A stretch of 30,985 nt of DNA. Origin: Scytonema sp. UIC 10036. GTDB taxonomy: Bacteria; Cyanobacteriota; Cyanobacteriia; Cyanobacteriales; Nostocaceae. The notes below the pieces were generated by a model. That model saw only the letters and a program-made list of their open reading frames with translations, was not told the DNA's origin and ran no database searches. Each line of letters starts with the position of its first letter. Within the stretch, counting starts at the first letter, position 1. This document shows, in pieces, positions 15,310 to 23,608 of this stretch. The position numbers and the translations under genes are program-made. The stretch spans positions 1-30,985 of the forward strand of contig NZ_WJFC01000162.1 of assembly GCF_009725235.1 (NCBI RefSeq). Direction: 5' to 3'.

Positions 15310-15504
15310 TTAGTTATCTTGGTTGTTAGACTCGGATAGATCTAGCCTATCCTCTAAGTCCTCTTCAACGGTTTGGTCATCAACAATTGTTGTCTCACCG
15401 TTTACCAAATCTCGTCGTTCCCAAAAACTCTGGATTAAACGAATAAAAATTAGTACTGGGTCGAACATCCGTCTACGACCATTACCGTTGCCGTTTTGAG
15501 TCAC
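15310..15504 (-). CDS. 64-residue protein with near-perfect Shine-Dalgarno
   Basis: A small protein not recognised from any family. It has three parts: a Gly/Asn/Arg-rich head (NGNGNGRRR), an amphipathic/aromatic middle (MFDPVLIFIRLIQSFWERRD, about 13-32) and a strongly acidic tail (about 38-64, many D, E and N). There is no cysteine, ruling out a disulfide or lanthipeptide type. GTG at 15502-15504 is preceded by AAAGGAGGTGA with 5 nt between, one of the best ribosome sites in the window, which argues for real and strong translation. A 9-bp hairpin (15536-15559) lies in its leader and another follows the gene. It lies 137 bp after the SSS-like transporter on the same strand. It could be a small membrane-surface peptide or a precursor; this is speculation. 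Confidence 0.65.
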   Translation of the reverse strand: MTQNGNGNGRRRMFDPVLIFIRLIQSFWERRDLVNGETTIVDDQTVEEDLEDRLDLSESNNQDN

Positions 15505-15509
15505 TTACG

Positions 15510-15520
15510 TCACCTCCTTT
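15510..15520 (-). promoter_or_regulatory. Strong ribosome binding site
   Basis: Minus-strand AAAGGAGGTGA is complementary to the 3' end of 16S rRNA over nearly its whole anti-Shine-Dalgarno length. It sits 5 nt before the GTG at 15504 (8 nt from the AAGGAGG core), which decides that start. Confidence 0.85.
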
Positions 15521-15535
15521 ATTTATCAGGTTTCA

Positions 15536-15559
15536 ACACGGGGAATAAAATCCCCGTGT
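15536..15559. repeat. Hairpin in the leader of the 64-residue gene
   Basis: A perfect 9-bp stem ACACGGGGA / TCCCCGTGT with a 6-nt A/T loop lies 16 nt upstream of the ribosome site and 82 nt past the transporter stop. No U tract follows it on the minus strand, so it may be a processing or stabilising hairpin rather than a terminator. Confidence 0.7.
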
Positions 15560-15637
15560 CTGTCAGTGTAAACTACTTTACATTTCATGTTTTTTAAGAT
15601 TAGTATCAATACCAACGACAACTATATTAAGGAATAA

Positions 15638-15664
15638 CCCCCTACTCCCCACTCCCTACTCCCT
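15638..15664. repeat. STRR-type CTCCCTA heptamer repeat in transporter C-terminus
   Basis: About three and a half units of a CCCTACT/CTCCCCA heptamer. On the minus strand they encode the final KGVGSGE of the transporter and supply its stop. The stretch CTCCCTACTCCCTTTTTCAA is also found at the end of the SGNH hydrolase gene (near 18979-19000). Confidence 0.8.
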
Positions 15665-16961
15665 TTTTCAAGCTAGATGAGATGGTATTCAAGCTATCAG
15701 CTAGCTGACCGAGTAATAAGCTAATACCCCCACAACCCATAGCAACAATCATAATGGTTAATTCTCCACTTCCCCAAAAAATGGCATTGGGTTGGTAGAG
15801 GATAACGCCTAGAGTTATAAGGGCTGAGAGACTTCCTAGTGCTAAAGACAATCTGACACTAAAATCAGAAAAAGTATAAAACTTTATGTGATTTAGTAAA
15901 TACGCACTCCAAGGAACCCACACAGCAGAAAGGTAAGCAGTGTAAAACAAGAGAATTAAACCAATAATTTCTCCTCCCTTAAGAGCGATCGCTAAAGCAA
16001 ACAAAGCATTTATGGCTGCAATTAAGATTTTATTTCCTTGAAATTCAGGCAAGATCTGTAAGTCCAACATGGTTTTGGTTTGCACCCGCAACACGCTGCT
16101 ACCTAAACCCAAAGATGGAACTGCTAAAACTCCTATTAAGAAGATTCCTAGAGGTTGATTTGTTCCATGCCCAACCCAAGATAATATGTAGGGAACAACT
16201 TCTTTGGCATCTAAATTAGTAGGTAAAATTCCAGCATTTTGAGCGGCAATAACTACAGTAGAAGGGAGAAAAGCTAGGGCAATTATTGCTATAGCAGCGA
16301 AGATACAACCGAGATAAACAGTACGTACATTTCTAGCTTGAACCATATATTGGTGACATTTCATGTCAATAATTACCAGCAATGTTGTAGACAGGGAAAC
16401 ACCAATAACTTCAGCGATACTAATTTGAGGCAAAGAGGAAATAAATTCTAAAGGTGCTTGTACGTACTTTGGTATACCATTTAATACCCATAATGCGTAA
16501 ACTAGCCCTAAAATGTTGAGCAAGAGCAATCCACGAAACAACCAACTTGCTTTCTCAACTGCTAGTAATGAGAGAATCCAAAATAACAATGTCACCGTCA
16601 CCATAGTGGTTAATTTGCCTATTCCCATCACAGCAAGAATGGACGCAGCTGCAATAATTTGAACAGCACTAATACCAATAAATGACATCCATGACATCAA
16701 GCCAACGCCAACTTTCACCAAATTTCCATAACGGTTTCCCAGTAACGTCCAAATTTGCTCGATTTGTGTCCAGTAGAATTTTGCAAGTGCTAAGCTAGCG
16801 ATCGATCCCAATCCAACAGAAACTGCATACAAACTGCCCATAACCCCTGAAGACACAGCTTTTTCACCAGTTCCTAGAAGAAACCCCAATCCGTAATGGG
16901 CAGATACCAGTAATGTTGCTAAAGAGAAAATACTTAGTTTTCGATTTTCAGAGATGTTCAT
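15642..16961 (-). CDS. Sodium:solute-symporter-like transporter
   Basis: A 439-residue integral membrane protein with about 11 to 13 hydrophobic segments spread along its whole length, and no extended soluble domain. The N-terminus (LATLLVSAHYGLGFLLGTGEKA), the SAVQIIAAASIL segment and the DMKCHQYMVQARN segment resemble the LeuT-fold/SSS (Na+:solute symporter) superfamily. That part of the family typically has a Gln/His-rich loop near the middle. The substrate cannot be told. ATG 16959-16961; it begins 14 bp after the antitoxin stop, so it may be read through from the TA pair. The last residues (GVGSGE) derive from a heptamer repeat. The family assignment is moderate; transport function is likely. 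Confidence 0.75.
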   Translation of the reverse strand: MNISENRKLSIFSLATLLVSAHYGLGFLLGTGEKAVSSGVMGSLYAVSVGLGSIASLALAKFYWTQIEQIWTLLGNRYGNLVKVGVGLMSWMSFIGISAVQIIAAASILAVMGIGKLTTMVTVTLLFWILSLLAVEKASWLFRGLLLLNILGLVYALWVLNGIPKYVQAPLEFISSLPQISIAEVIGVSLSTTLLVIIDMKCHQYMVQARNVRTVYLGCIFAAIAIIALAFLPSTVVIAAQNAGILPTNLDAKEVVPYILSWVGHGTNQPLGIFLIGVLAVPSLGLGSSVLRVQTKTMLDLQILPEFQGNKILIAAINALFALAIALKGGEIIGLILLFYTAYLSAVWVPWSAYLLNHIKFYTFSDFSVRLSLALGSLSALITLGVILYQPNAIFWGSGELTIMIVAMGCGGISLLLGQLADSLNTISSSLKKGVGSGE

Positions 16962-16975
16962 TATATTCTCATAGA

Positions 16976-17269
16976 TTATTCAGCATCTACTAGTTCAAAA
17001 TGTACTCGTTTACCAACGGCTCTTGCAGCACGTTCAATCGTTTCTAGAGTTACAGATGCATCCTCTGGATCTAAAAGTTGATCGACAGACGACGTACTAG
17101 TTTGCATCTGCGCCGCCATTTCTGTCTTGGTTAAATTCTTTTGTTCCATCGCCTGTTCAATCTGCCACGCAATAACTCGCTTCACAGCAATCAAATTAAT
17201 CTCTTCAAGCAACCCTTCTTCTTGAAGAAAATTGTCCAACGATGAACCAACATACGGGTTATTCTTCAT
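16976..17269 (-). CDS. XRE/HigA-type antitoxin
   Basis: A 97-residue protein with a helix-turn-helix at about 38-70 (IEQAMEQKNLTKTEMAAQMQTSTSSVDQLLDP), the form found in HigA-type antitoxins, and a following helix TLETIERAARAVGKRV. Partner of the RelE/HigB-like toxin encoded just upstream: the two reading frames overlap by 11 bp (17259-17269), the usual toxin-first HigBA order. It should bind and neutralise the toxin and repress the pair. It lies 14 bp before the transporter start. The ATG at 17267-17269 falls within the toxin C-terminus, with GGAGGTG 7 nt ahead. Confidence 0.88.
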   Translation of the reverse strand: MKNNPYVGSSLDNFLQEEGLLEEINLIAVKRVIAWQIEQAMEQKNLTKTEMAAQMQTSTSSVDQLLDPEDASVTLETIERAARAVGKRVHFELVDAE

Positions 17270-17618
17270 TGTCCACCTCCGATTCTAATTTCTGCTTACG
17301 CTCTAAAGCTAAATCCAAGTCTTTTTTAGGAGTTTTCTGGGACTTTTTAATAAATCCATGAAGTAAGATCATTTGATTTTGATAAATACAAAACAGCACA
17401 CGAGCTATACCTTGAGGTAAATCAGTACGAACTTCAAACAGTCCATTGCCCATCGGGCGACAAATAGGCATCCCGATAGGCCAACCAAACTCGACTGTTT
17501 TCATATCAGTTCCAATCAAACGCCGCTCTTCTTGGCTCAAATCCTTTAACCAATTACGAACTGGTTCTTTACCATTTTCATTCCGATAAAACTTTGCTGG
17601 ATTACGCTTATCTGTCAT
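17259..17618 (-). CDS. RelE/ParE-type toxin, Gp49-like (DUF891)
   Basis: A 119-residue basic protein of the phage-derived Gp49-like/HigB family. Features are the opening YRNENGKEPVRNWLKDL, the GxPxCRPMGNGLFEVRTDLPQGIARVLFCIY core (strand-rich, with Arg residues typical of RelE-fold RNases), ILLHGFIKKSQKTPKKDLDLALERK, and an acidic tail. Such toxins cleave mRNA on the ribosome. It is followed by its overlapping antitoxin. Its ATG at 17616-17618 is 12 bp after the stop of the flavoprotein gene, so it may share that transcript. I consider the family assignment strong; catalytic residues were judged by pattern only. Confidence 0.88.
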   Translation of the reverse strand: MTDKRNPAKFYRNENGKEPVRNWLKDLSQEERRLIGTDMKTVEFGWPIGMPICRPMGNGLFEVRTDLPQGIARVLFCIYQNQMILLHGFIKKSQKTPKKDLDLALERKQKLESEVDNEE

Positions 17619-17630
17619 TTATATCAAAAT

Positions 17631-18863
17631 CTACATAACAGACGATATAGCTTGACCTGCTAAATACCCGGTTGTCCAGGCACTTTGAAAATTAAATCCA
17701 CCAGTGATACCATCTATATCTAAGATTTCTCCTGCAAAATAAAGTCCTGGCACTAACTTACTTTCCATTGTTTTAAAATTAATTTCCTTTAGGTTAACTC
17801 CACCACAAGTGACAAATTCTTCTTTAAAAACTCCTTTACCATCAATTAAAAATTGTCCTTTAGTCAGTTCTTGGACTAATAAATTTAGTGTTTTAGTGGG
17901 AAGTTCCGCCCAACGCATTTCTGGAGCAATCCCAATACGAGAAATTATATACCGCCAAAGCCGATGAGGCAAATCCACACCACGATGTAAGGACATCGCC
18001 CGCTTCCCCCATTCATTTTTTACCGCTAAAATTTGTTGTCGTACTTCTTCTGCCTTAAGATGGGGTAGCCAATTGATATGTAAAGTGGCTTTATAATTAT
18101 TGGAGTGTAACAATCTTGCACCCCAAGCAGAAAGTTTTAGGACAGCAGGACCGCTTACACCCCAATGAGTGATTAATATCGGTCCTTGTTGTTCTATAGG
18201 AGGCAAGTCTTGTACAGTTAAGGACAAACGTACAGTTTCAACGCTGACACCAGCCAATTCTCTGAAGTTTTCGTCGCGGATATTGAAGGTGAATAAAGAG
18301 GGAACTGGTGGTTCAACTGTGTGTCCCAAATCTTTAGCCAATCTGTAACCTATTGGGCTGCTTCCTGTTGCAAGTAACAAGCGATCGCATTCCAAAATTT
18401 CTCCTGACTTGAGAGCAATTTTAAAGCGCCCGCCAGTTGCATTCACAGAAACAACTGCTTCTGAGGTACGCAATTCTACCCCAGCTGCTTTTGCAGTTTT
18501 CATCAAACAATTGGCGATGGTTTCCGAACTATCAGTGATGGGAAACATCCTCCCATCTGCTTCAGTTTTTAAAGGAACTCCTTGATTGGCAAACCAAGCC
18601 ACTGTATCTTGAGCTTGAAAGCGGGTAAAAGCACCGAGTAGTGCTTTTCCGCCTCTTGGATAATTTTGCACTAACCCTGATGGTTCAAAACAGGCGTGGG
18701 TAACGTTGCAACGTCCACCACCAGAGATTAAAACTTTATTTAAAGGGTGACGACTGGCTTCAAGTAAAGTCACTTGAGCTTTTGGATTTGCTTGGGCGGC
18801 GGCGATCGCACCAAAGAAGCCTGCCGCACCACCACCTACAACGACTACCACTAGAGGTTTCAC
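17631..18863 (-). CDS. NAD(P)/FAD-dependent oxidoreductase (HI0933/BaiN family)
   Basis: A flavoprotein of about 410 residues. The N-terminal FAD-binding Rossmann motif is VGGGAAG, with LLEAS at the end of strand 2, then LISGGGRCNVTH, diagnostic of the HI0933/YhiN/BaiN family. The second nucleotide segment LLLATGSSPIGYRLAKDLGH and the C-terminal FAGEILDIDGITGGFNFQSAWTTGYLAG complete the family pattern. Reactions are poorly known; members include reductases of unsaturated steroid-like or other substrates, and some were studied as flavin-binding proteins of unknown role. I chose GTG 18863, which has AGGAA about 6 nt upstream; GTG 18869 would leave no spacer. It heads a run of minus-strand genes. 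Confidence 0.92.
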   Translation of the reverse strand: MKPLVVVVVGGGAAGFFGAIAAAQANPKAQVTLLEASRHPLNKVLISGGGRCNVTHACFEPSGLVQNYPRGGKALLGAFTRFQAQDTVAWFANQGVPLKTEADGRMFPITDSSETIANCLMKTAKAAGVELRTSEAVVSVNATGGRFKIALKSGEILECDRLLLATGSSPIGYRLAKDLGHTVEPPVPSLFTFNIRDENFRELAGVSVETVRLSLTVQDLPPIEQQGPILITHWGVSGPAVLKLSAWGARLLHSNNYKATLHINWLPHLKAEEVRQQILAVKNEWGKRAMSLHRGVDLPHRLWRYIISRIGIAPEMRWAELPTKTLNLLVQELTKGQFLIDGKGVFKEEFVTCGGVNLKEINFKTMESKLVPGLYFAGEILDIDGITGGFNFQSAWTTGYLAGQAISSVM

Positions 18864-18963
18864 TGTCACTTCCTACTTTTAAAGACGCTAAATAAGCCGA
18901 TGGGCAAGGAGAAACATCTCTTAATGTTAGCGCTGAAATACTTACGATGTGATGAAGCGTGTC

Positions 18964-18994
18964 CCCTACTCCCTACTCCCTACTCCCTACTCCC
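18964..18994. repeat. STRR-type CCCTACT heptamer repeat
   Basis: Four perfect CCCTACT units (18964-18991) and a partial fifth lie immediately downstream of the SGNH hydrolase stop on the minus strand. They share CTCCCTACTCCCTTTTTCAA with the repeat at the transporter C-terminus, indicating recent spread of the same element. Confidence 0.85.
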
Positions 18995-18998
18995 TTTT

Positions 18999-20660
18999 TC
19001 AAAGATTGGATTTATACATTTGCGATATAATACCAGTCATGCTGTCCAACCAACCAGCAAAATCTAGCACTGCTGCTATGGTAGTTGGAGGTTTGGAGAT
19101 GAGAGAATCTTCCTGAATCAAGCGGGCAAAATCAATTTGAATTGGACTGGTTCGCCGTTCGCCACGACTGTTAAAAAACTCCACTCCTGCTAGTTCCATG
19201 ATTTTGATCGCTTCTTGCGCCATGATACCATAGCCGATTGTTGTGGGATGAATTCCATCTAGGGAGAACAATCCCCCTTGGTGTCTTCCTTTGGTATCAG
19301 AGATTAAAAATCGGGTATCGGGTTTTGGATTCAGCTTATCCAAAGCAGGAGGTAAATTGTAAGGAGTCCACCAACTTGGGCGATTTGCACGATCTTCTTG
19401 TACCAAGTAACGCTTATACGCCAATCGATCTAACAATGAAACCATCTCAAACACGTACCAATCTTTTCCTTCAAGTCGTCCTTGCCGCACTGCATCCACA
19501 ATAGAATCATTATATTTATCTATCGCACTGTCGATCGCTCTAGCTTGATTGGCAGTTAGATGAGGATGGCGCTTGGCATCAAATTTTTCTTCATCCAACC
19601 AAATCGGAACGTAGTAGGGGTAATAACGAGATCCGGGCGAAACTTTTTTCCCATCCTTGGCAGGATTGATACCTTTAACAAATGGTGGAATTGTAACATG
19701 AGGGACTGTTGCCCAAATGACATGGCGTGCTTTAATTTGCTTTACTTGCTCAACAATTAAATCTAACTCAGCTTTGAAATGACTGGGTTGCCAAACTGTA
19801 TAGCGATCGTTAACGCTCATATCAGTATAAAAATCTGGTTCGGACCAAACTGCTTTAAATGTTAAAATACTACCCAAGGCATTGTTTGCTCCGATGGCAA
19901 CGATGAGAGTTTCAATTCCATCTCCTTCTTGACTTAAAGCTTTTGCCGCACCAAGAGGTGTTAAAGCTTCTCCATTTTTATCCCTTGCTGTATTTAAAAC
20001 CCTTAATGTAGCAATTTCGTTTGCGTGTTCGGGGACTTGCTTCAAAGAATTAAACCCATCATCATCCTTGAATGGATTCTTCAGAAGAATATCTCGAGCA
20101 GTTTTGGCTGTGCGAGAAAGTGTGTTCCGTAAATCCCAACCATACACGGCTAAATTATGATTGATTAATCCCTTTTCTGAAGACTGAAGAGAATTTTTAG
20201 CCCACCCCTCCCAATACTTTTCGTTGGCATCAAGATACGTTCGCAGCCACGGCAGTATTCTAGCGAAGTCGATAGCATTTATACCATCAGCTACCTGAAA
20301 GCGATCGCCCAAATCTCTAGCGAACTTTTCTAAATTCAATGGTAAGCCGTTCCCTGGACTTTCATATTTAGGATAGCGAAATTGCTCGCTACAACCAAGT
20401 TCGCGGGCAATCAGCATGGGATAAGACAAACTGGTATTAAAAATTGCTCCGCTTTGGTAGCCTTGGGTTAGTGAGTCGCCAATGCTTACAAGACGATGGG
20501 CTGGTTTACCCTGTCTGTTCACTGTAACAGGAATTCCCAAAGTTGGATCTGTTTCCGGTTCGCGTGGTTCTAAGCGAATTGCTGCTTTCACCTCATCAGG
20601 CGCATTTTCTAATCCTTCTAAATATTGAGGGGGTACATTAGGAGAAAAATTAGTCATCAC
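18999..20660 (-). CDS. SGNH/GDSL-family hydrolase
   Basis: A 553-residue hydrolase. Block I is SIGDSLTQGY with nucleophile Ser63, block III has IGANNALG (about 245-255), and block V is DGIHPTTIGYG near residue 475, giving the Asp and His of the triad. It is much longer than the usual 200-350 residues, because of inserts between blocks I and III and a long stretch before block V. No signal peptide or membrane segment is seen, so it is probably cytoplasmic. Substrate (ester or acylated glycan) cannot be inferred. ATG 20658-20660 heads the frame; ATG 20655-20657 follows directly. It is divergent from thiM with a palindrome between them and is followed by an STRR repeat. Confidence 0.9.
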   Translation of the reverse strand: MMTNFSPNVPPQYLEGLENAPDEVKAAIRLEPREPETDPTLGIPVTVNRQGKPAHRLVSIGDSLTQGYQSGAIFNTSLSYPMLIARELGCSEQFRYPKYESPGNGLPLNLEKFARDLGDRFQVADGINAIDFARILPWLRTYLDANEKYWEGWAKNSLQSSEKGLINHNLAVYGWDLRNTLSRTAKTARDILLKNPFKDDDGFNSLKQVPEHANEIATLRVLNTARDKNGEALTPLGAAKALSQEGDGIETLIVAIGANNALGSILTFKAVWSEPDFYTDMSVNDRYTVWQPSHFKAELDLIVEQVKQIKARHVIWATVPHVTIPPFVKGINPAKDGKKVSPGSRYYPYYVPIWLDEEKFDAKRHPHLTANQARAIDSAIDKYNDSIVDAVRQGRLEGKDWYVFEMVSLLDRLAYKRYLVQEDRANRPSWWTPYNLPPALDKLNPKPDTRFLISDTKGRHQGGLFSLDGIHPTTIGYGIMAQEAIKIMELAGVEFFNSRGERRTSPIQIDFARLIQEDSLISKPPTTIAAVLDFAGWLDSMTGIISQMYKSNL

Positions 20661-20697
20661 TGGATCGCTTGCTTGGGATTACAATTACGAAACTGCC

Positions 20698-20731
20698 AGA
20701 TCCCCGACTCCCTTAAAGAAGTCGGGGATCT
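20698..20731. repeat. Palindrome between SGNH hydrolase and thiM
   Basis: A perfect 12-bp stem AGATCCCCGACT / AGTCGGGGATCT with a 10-nt loop lies between the divergent genes. The GATCCCCGACTT core is a widespread cyanobacterial dispersed hairpin. No TPP-riboswitch signature (CTGAGA...ACCTGA) is visible in the interval. Confidence 0.8.
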
Positions 20732-20789
20732 AACCACAAAACTTATTGTCGAGTAACACGTCAAATTGTTGCAATTTATCAAATCATTT

Positions 20790-21632
20790 ATGAAACTTGA
20801 ACCGATAAGCATTGATTGGGCAGTTGAAGCAGGTTGTGTTCTCGAAAGACTACGGAACACGAAACCGTTAATTTATACTATTACAAATTTCGTTACCGTT
20901 AATGATGTCGCTAACGCCATCACTGCCATTGGTGCATCACCGATTATGTCTGCATCTGCTGATGAAGCTGCTGAATTAGTGGGTTATGCCGGATCTATCC
21001 TCATTAACCTTGGCACAATAAACAAACCACAAATCGATCTTGCTTTTACAGTTTGTAACATAGCTGCAGAAAAAGGAGTACCAGTGACGCTCGATCCAGT
21101 TGGCGCAGGCGCAAGCCATATTCGCACCAATACAAATTTGCAGTTGCTGGAACAGAGCGCAGTAGTGCTTGTGCGTGGTAACCTCGCTGAGATTACCAGT
21201 CTTGCTGATGTTACCAGTACCGTCAAGACTAAAGGTGTTGATAGCGTTGGGGATGAGACTACCCATGCAGATGAGGCAATTCTTGCCCTGCATGCAAAAT
21301 TGGGTCGGGGTGCGGTCTGCGCGACTGGCAAGATAGACTCTGCAACTGACGGGCAACATTTAGTTTATATTACCAACGGTCACTCCCTCATGCCAGCAAT
21401 CAGTGGTACGGGTTGTCAACTCGGTGGTATTTGTGGTGCTTTCTTAGCCGTAACCGATCCGCTCACTGCAACAGTGTCAGCACTACTGTCTTTTGCCATT
21501 GCTGCTGAAATTGCTGCCGAACGGTCTAATGGACCGGGTTCCCTTAAGGTTGGTATCTTTGATGCTCTCTACAATCTCACACCGGAAGATTTTATACGAC
21601 GGGCGCAGGTTGAAAGCTTCCGGGTGAGTTAG
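20790..21632 (+). CDS. thiM: Hydroxyethylthiazole kinase
   Basis: A 280-residue cytoplasmic enzyme that phosphorylates 4-methyl-5-(2-hydroxyethyl)thiazole with ATP, the salvage route to the thiazole half of thiamine. The ribokinase-like fold is clear: YTITNFVTVNDVANAITAIGASPIM (substrate side), VTLDPVGAGAS, LVRGNLAEI and the catalytic SGTGCQLGG loop with Cys209. The C-terminus GPGSLKVGIFDALYNL is typical. ATG 20790 fits family length; a TTG at 20766 would add eight residues. No other thiamine gene and no TPP riboswitch are beside it. Its stop lies 2 bp from the stop of the convergent aminopeptidase gene, so transcripts must overlap. Confidence 0.95.
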   Translation: MKLEPISIDWAVEAGCVLERLRNTKPLIYTITNFVTVNDVANAITAIGASPIMSASADEAAELVGYAGSILINLGTINKPQIDLAFTVCNIAAEKGVPVTLDPVGAGASHIRTNTNLQLLEQSAVVLVRGNLAEITSLADVTSTVKTKGVDSVGDETTHADEAILALHAKLGRGAVCATGKIDSATDGQHLVYITNGHSLMPAISGTGCQLGGICGAFLAVTDPLTATVSALLSFAIAAEIAAERSNGPGSLKVGIFDALYNLTPEDFIRRAQVESFRVS

Positions 21633-21634
21633 TT

Positions 21635-23536
21635 TCACAATCGACACGCTTCTCTCAACCAATCTGTCTCACTTGGCTCTAAAATCGGAGTTAACTTCTC
21701 CACAACGGCTGCGTGGTAATTTTCCAACCATTGACGTTGTCTGAGTTCCAATCGATCTAGCGCAATCAAGCGTTTCTCAAAAGGAATGTATGTCAGAGGT
21801 TCAAAACCATACCAAGGGGTTTTGCTTGGATCTGCTTGGAGTTCTGCTTCAGGTATTAAATTTTTAACTACGTATAGATTTTCAATACGAATTCCTCCCC
21901 AATTAGCTAGGTAAAAACCCGGTTCAATACTCGTTACCATGCCCGGTTCTAAGGGTTCGGAGGCACGCTTGCTAATTCCGTTTGGTCCTTCATGGACGTT
22001 TAAAAAAGCACCAACGCCATGTCCAGTACCGTGCCCGTAGTCAAGTTCCTCCATCCACATATTAGCTCGAGTTATACCATCAAGTTGAACACCTGTTGTT
22101 CCTTTAGGAAAGCGTTGCATGGCACAGTTAATGTGTGCTTTTAAAACTTCGGTATAACGTAAAATTTGTTCGGGAGTTGGTTCACCTACAATGATAGTTC
22201 TAGTGGCATCTGTTGTCCCTCCCAAATACTGTGCCCCTGAGTCAAGTAGGAAGAATTGACCATGAGTGAGCAATACATTGGGACTGGGTGTACCGTAGTG
22301 AACAATGGAACTGTTTGTACCTGCACCTGCAATTGTATTAAAACTTAACCCTTGAAAGTCAGGTTGTTGTTGATAGAATTGAGCGATCGCATTTGCAACA
22401 TCCAACTCACTCAATTGCTGTCCGCTTGCGAGTTGTTCCGATATCCACTTTAAAGTTCGGATTTTAGCGCGACTTGCTTTGAGATTCGCCCCCTTCATTT
22501 GCTCGACTTCAACCGCATTTTTTCGAGCTTTCATTCCCTCAATGGGATTGGCAGTTTCTACAATTCGATTCTTATCTATTAACTGATAAGTCCCCATTGT
22601 CGTTTGCTTGGGATCTAAAAGGACTTTACTCTGGTTTTCTTGAGAAATTAAAGCTTTCAGAGTTTCTGTATATTTCTCGTAGGGAAGTAAAGTTACACTA
22701 CCTTGTAAAAATTGCCGAACTTCTGTATCAATACGGTCTAAATTAGTCAATAAAAACGCCTCAGTTGGAGTTACAATCGCATAAGCAATGAAGACAGGAT
22801 TGTAAGGAATATCCCAACCTCTTAAGTTAAACAGCCATGCAAGTTGATCCAGCTTAGTAATTGGGAAGATATCTGTTTTGTGCGATCGCATAGCTTCCCT
22901 GATTCTACCCAACTTCTGCTCTATTGTTTCCCCAGTGACTTCATTAGGTACGTGAAATACCCTAGATTCACCCAACGCAGGTACAGGTTCTGATTCAACC
23001 CAAGGACTTTGAGAACGAACGATATCTACCAAATTCTTGTCCACTGGTACTAGTTCCACACCAGCAGATTTCAGTTTATTTTGAAACGTCCGATATTGTT
23101 CAACAGGGATAGTAAATGGATCGAAACCTAAGCGAAACCCAGCAACTTTTTGTCCCAAAGTTTCCAAAGTTTCCACCAAAGTTTTATGCCCTTCCATTCC
23201 CAATTTTGAGACATGAACCAAAGATAAATCAACCTCTAAATCCGCCTGCTCGTGGTAGCGAAAGTCAACAAACAACCAACTCGACTCCCGTTCCACCAAA
23301 AAATCCCCCGCAGAACCCGTAAAGCCACTGAGCCACATTCGTCGCTGTTTTGCTTCTGGGAGATACTCATTTAAGTGCTCATCAGCAGAGGGAATCAGGT
23401 AAGCATCCAACTGATACTCTTCCATCAATGCACGTAAATTCGTCAATTTTGCGTAGAGCGAGGTAGAGGCAGGAGCAGTTAACAATTCTGAGGGTGTCAT
23501 GTAATGATATAATTCGATACATTTATCTGTATTCAT
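21635..23536 (-). CDS. Xaa-Pro aminopeptidase P (M24 family)
   Basis: A three-domain metallo-aminopeptidase of about 633 residues (from ATG 23536) that removes N-terminal residues before proline. Two creatinase-like N-terminal domains (about 20-320) start with DAYLIPSADEHLNEYLP and WLSGFTGSAGD. The C-terminal pita-bread domain has all metal ligands: Asp432 and Asp443 (LLDSGAQY...TTDATRT), His506 (GHGTGHGVG), Glu538 (SIEPGFY) and Glu552 (RIENL). Length matches the eukaryote-like aminopeptidase P group. The frame stays open upstream to 23854 but only through the tandem repeat, whose product (SRKAFPGGA repeats) is not natural; I therefore choose ATG 23534-23536. ATG 23500 is an alternative. It ends 2 bp from thiM. 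Confidence 0.93.
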   Translation of the reverse strand: MNTDKCIELYHYMTPSELLTAPASTSLYAKLTNLRALMEEYQLDAYLIPSADEHLNEYLPEAKQRRMWLSGFTGSAGDFLVERESSWLFVDFRYHEQADLEVDLSLVHVSKLGMEGHKTLVETLETLGQKVAGFRLGFDPFTIPVEQYRTFQNKLKSAGVELVPVDKNLVDIVRSQSPWVESEPVPALGESRVFHVPNEVTGETIEQKLGRIREAMRSHKTDIFPITKLDQLAWLFNLRGWDIPYNPVFIAYAIVTPTEAFLLTNLDRIDTEVRQFLQGSVTLLPYEKYTETLKALISQENQSKVLLDPKQTTMGTYQLIDKNRIVETANPIEGMKARKNAVEVEQMKGANLKASRAKIRTLKWISEQLASGQQLSELDVANAIAQFYQQQPDFQGLSFNTIAGAGTNSSIVHYGTPSPNVLLTHGQFFLLDSGAQYLGGTTDATRTIIVGEPTPEQILRYTEVLKAHINCAMQRFPKGTTGVQLDGITRANMWMEELDYGHGTGHGVGAFLNVHEGPNGISKRASEPLEPGMVTSIEPGFYLANWGGIRIENLYVVKNLIPEAELQADPSKTPWYGFEPLTYIPFEKRLIALDRLELRQRQWLENYHAAVVEKLTPILEPSETDWLREACRL

Positions 23537-23608
23537 TCTAATCTGTTGAAACCACCCATAACACCTCATTGCTTCGTCAAAGTGAAAGTAGTAGCCCACT
23601 ATCTCTCG

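Noticed and set aside
20661..20789. TPP riboswitch ahead of thiM
   Set aside because: No CTGAGA or ACCTGA-type conserved boxes; only a 12-bp palindrome of dispersed type.
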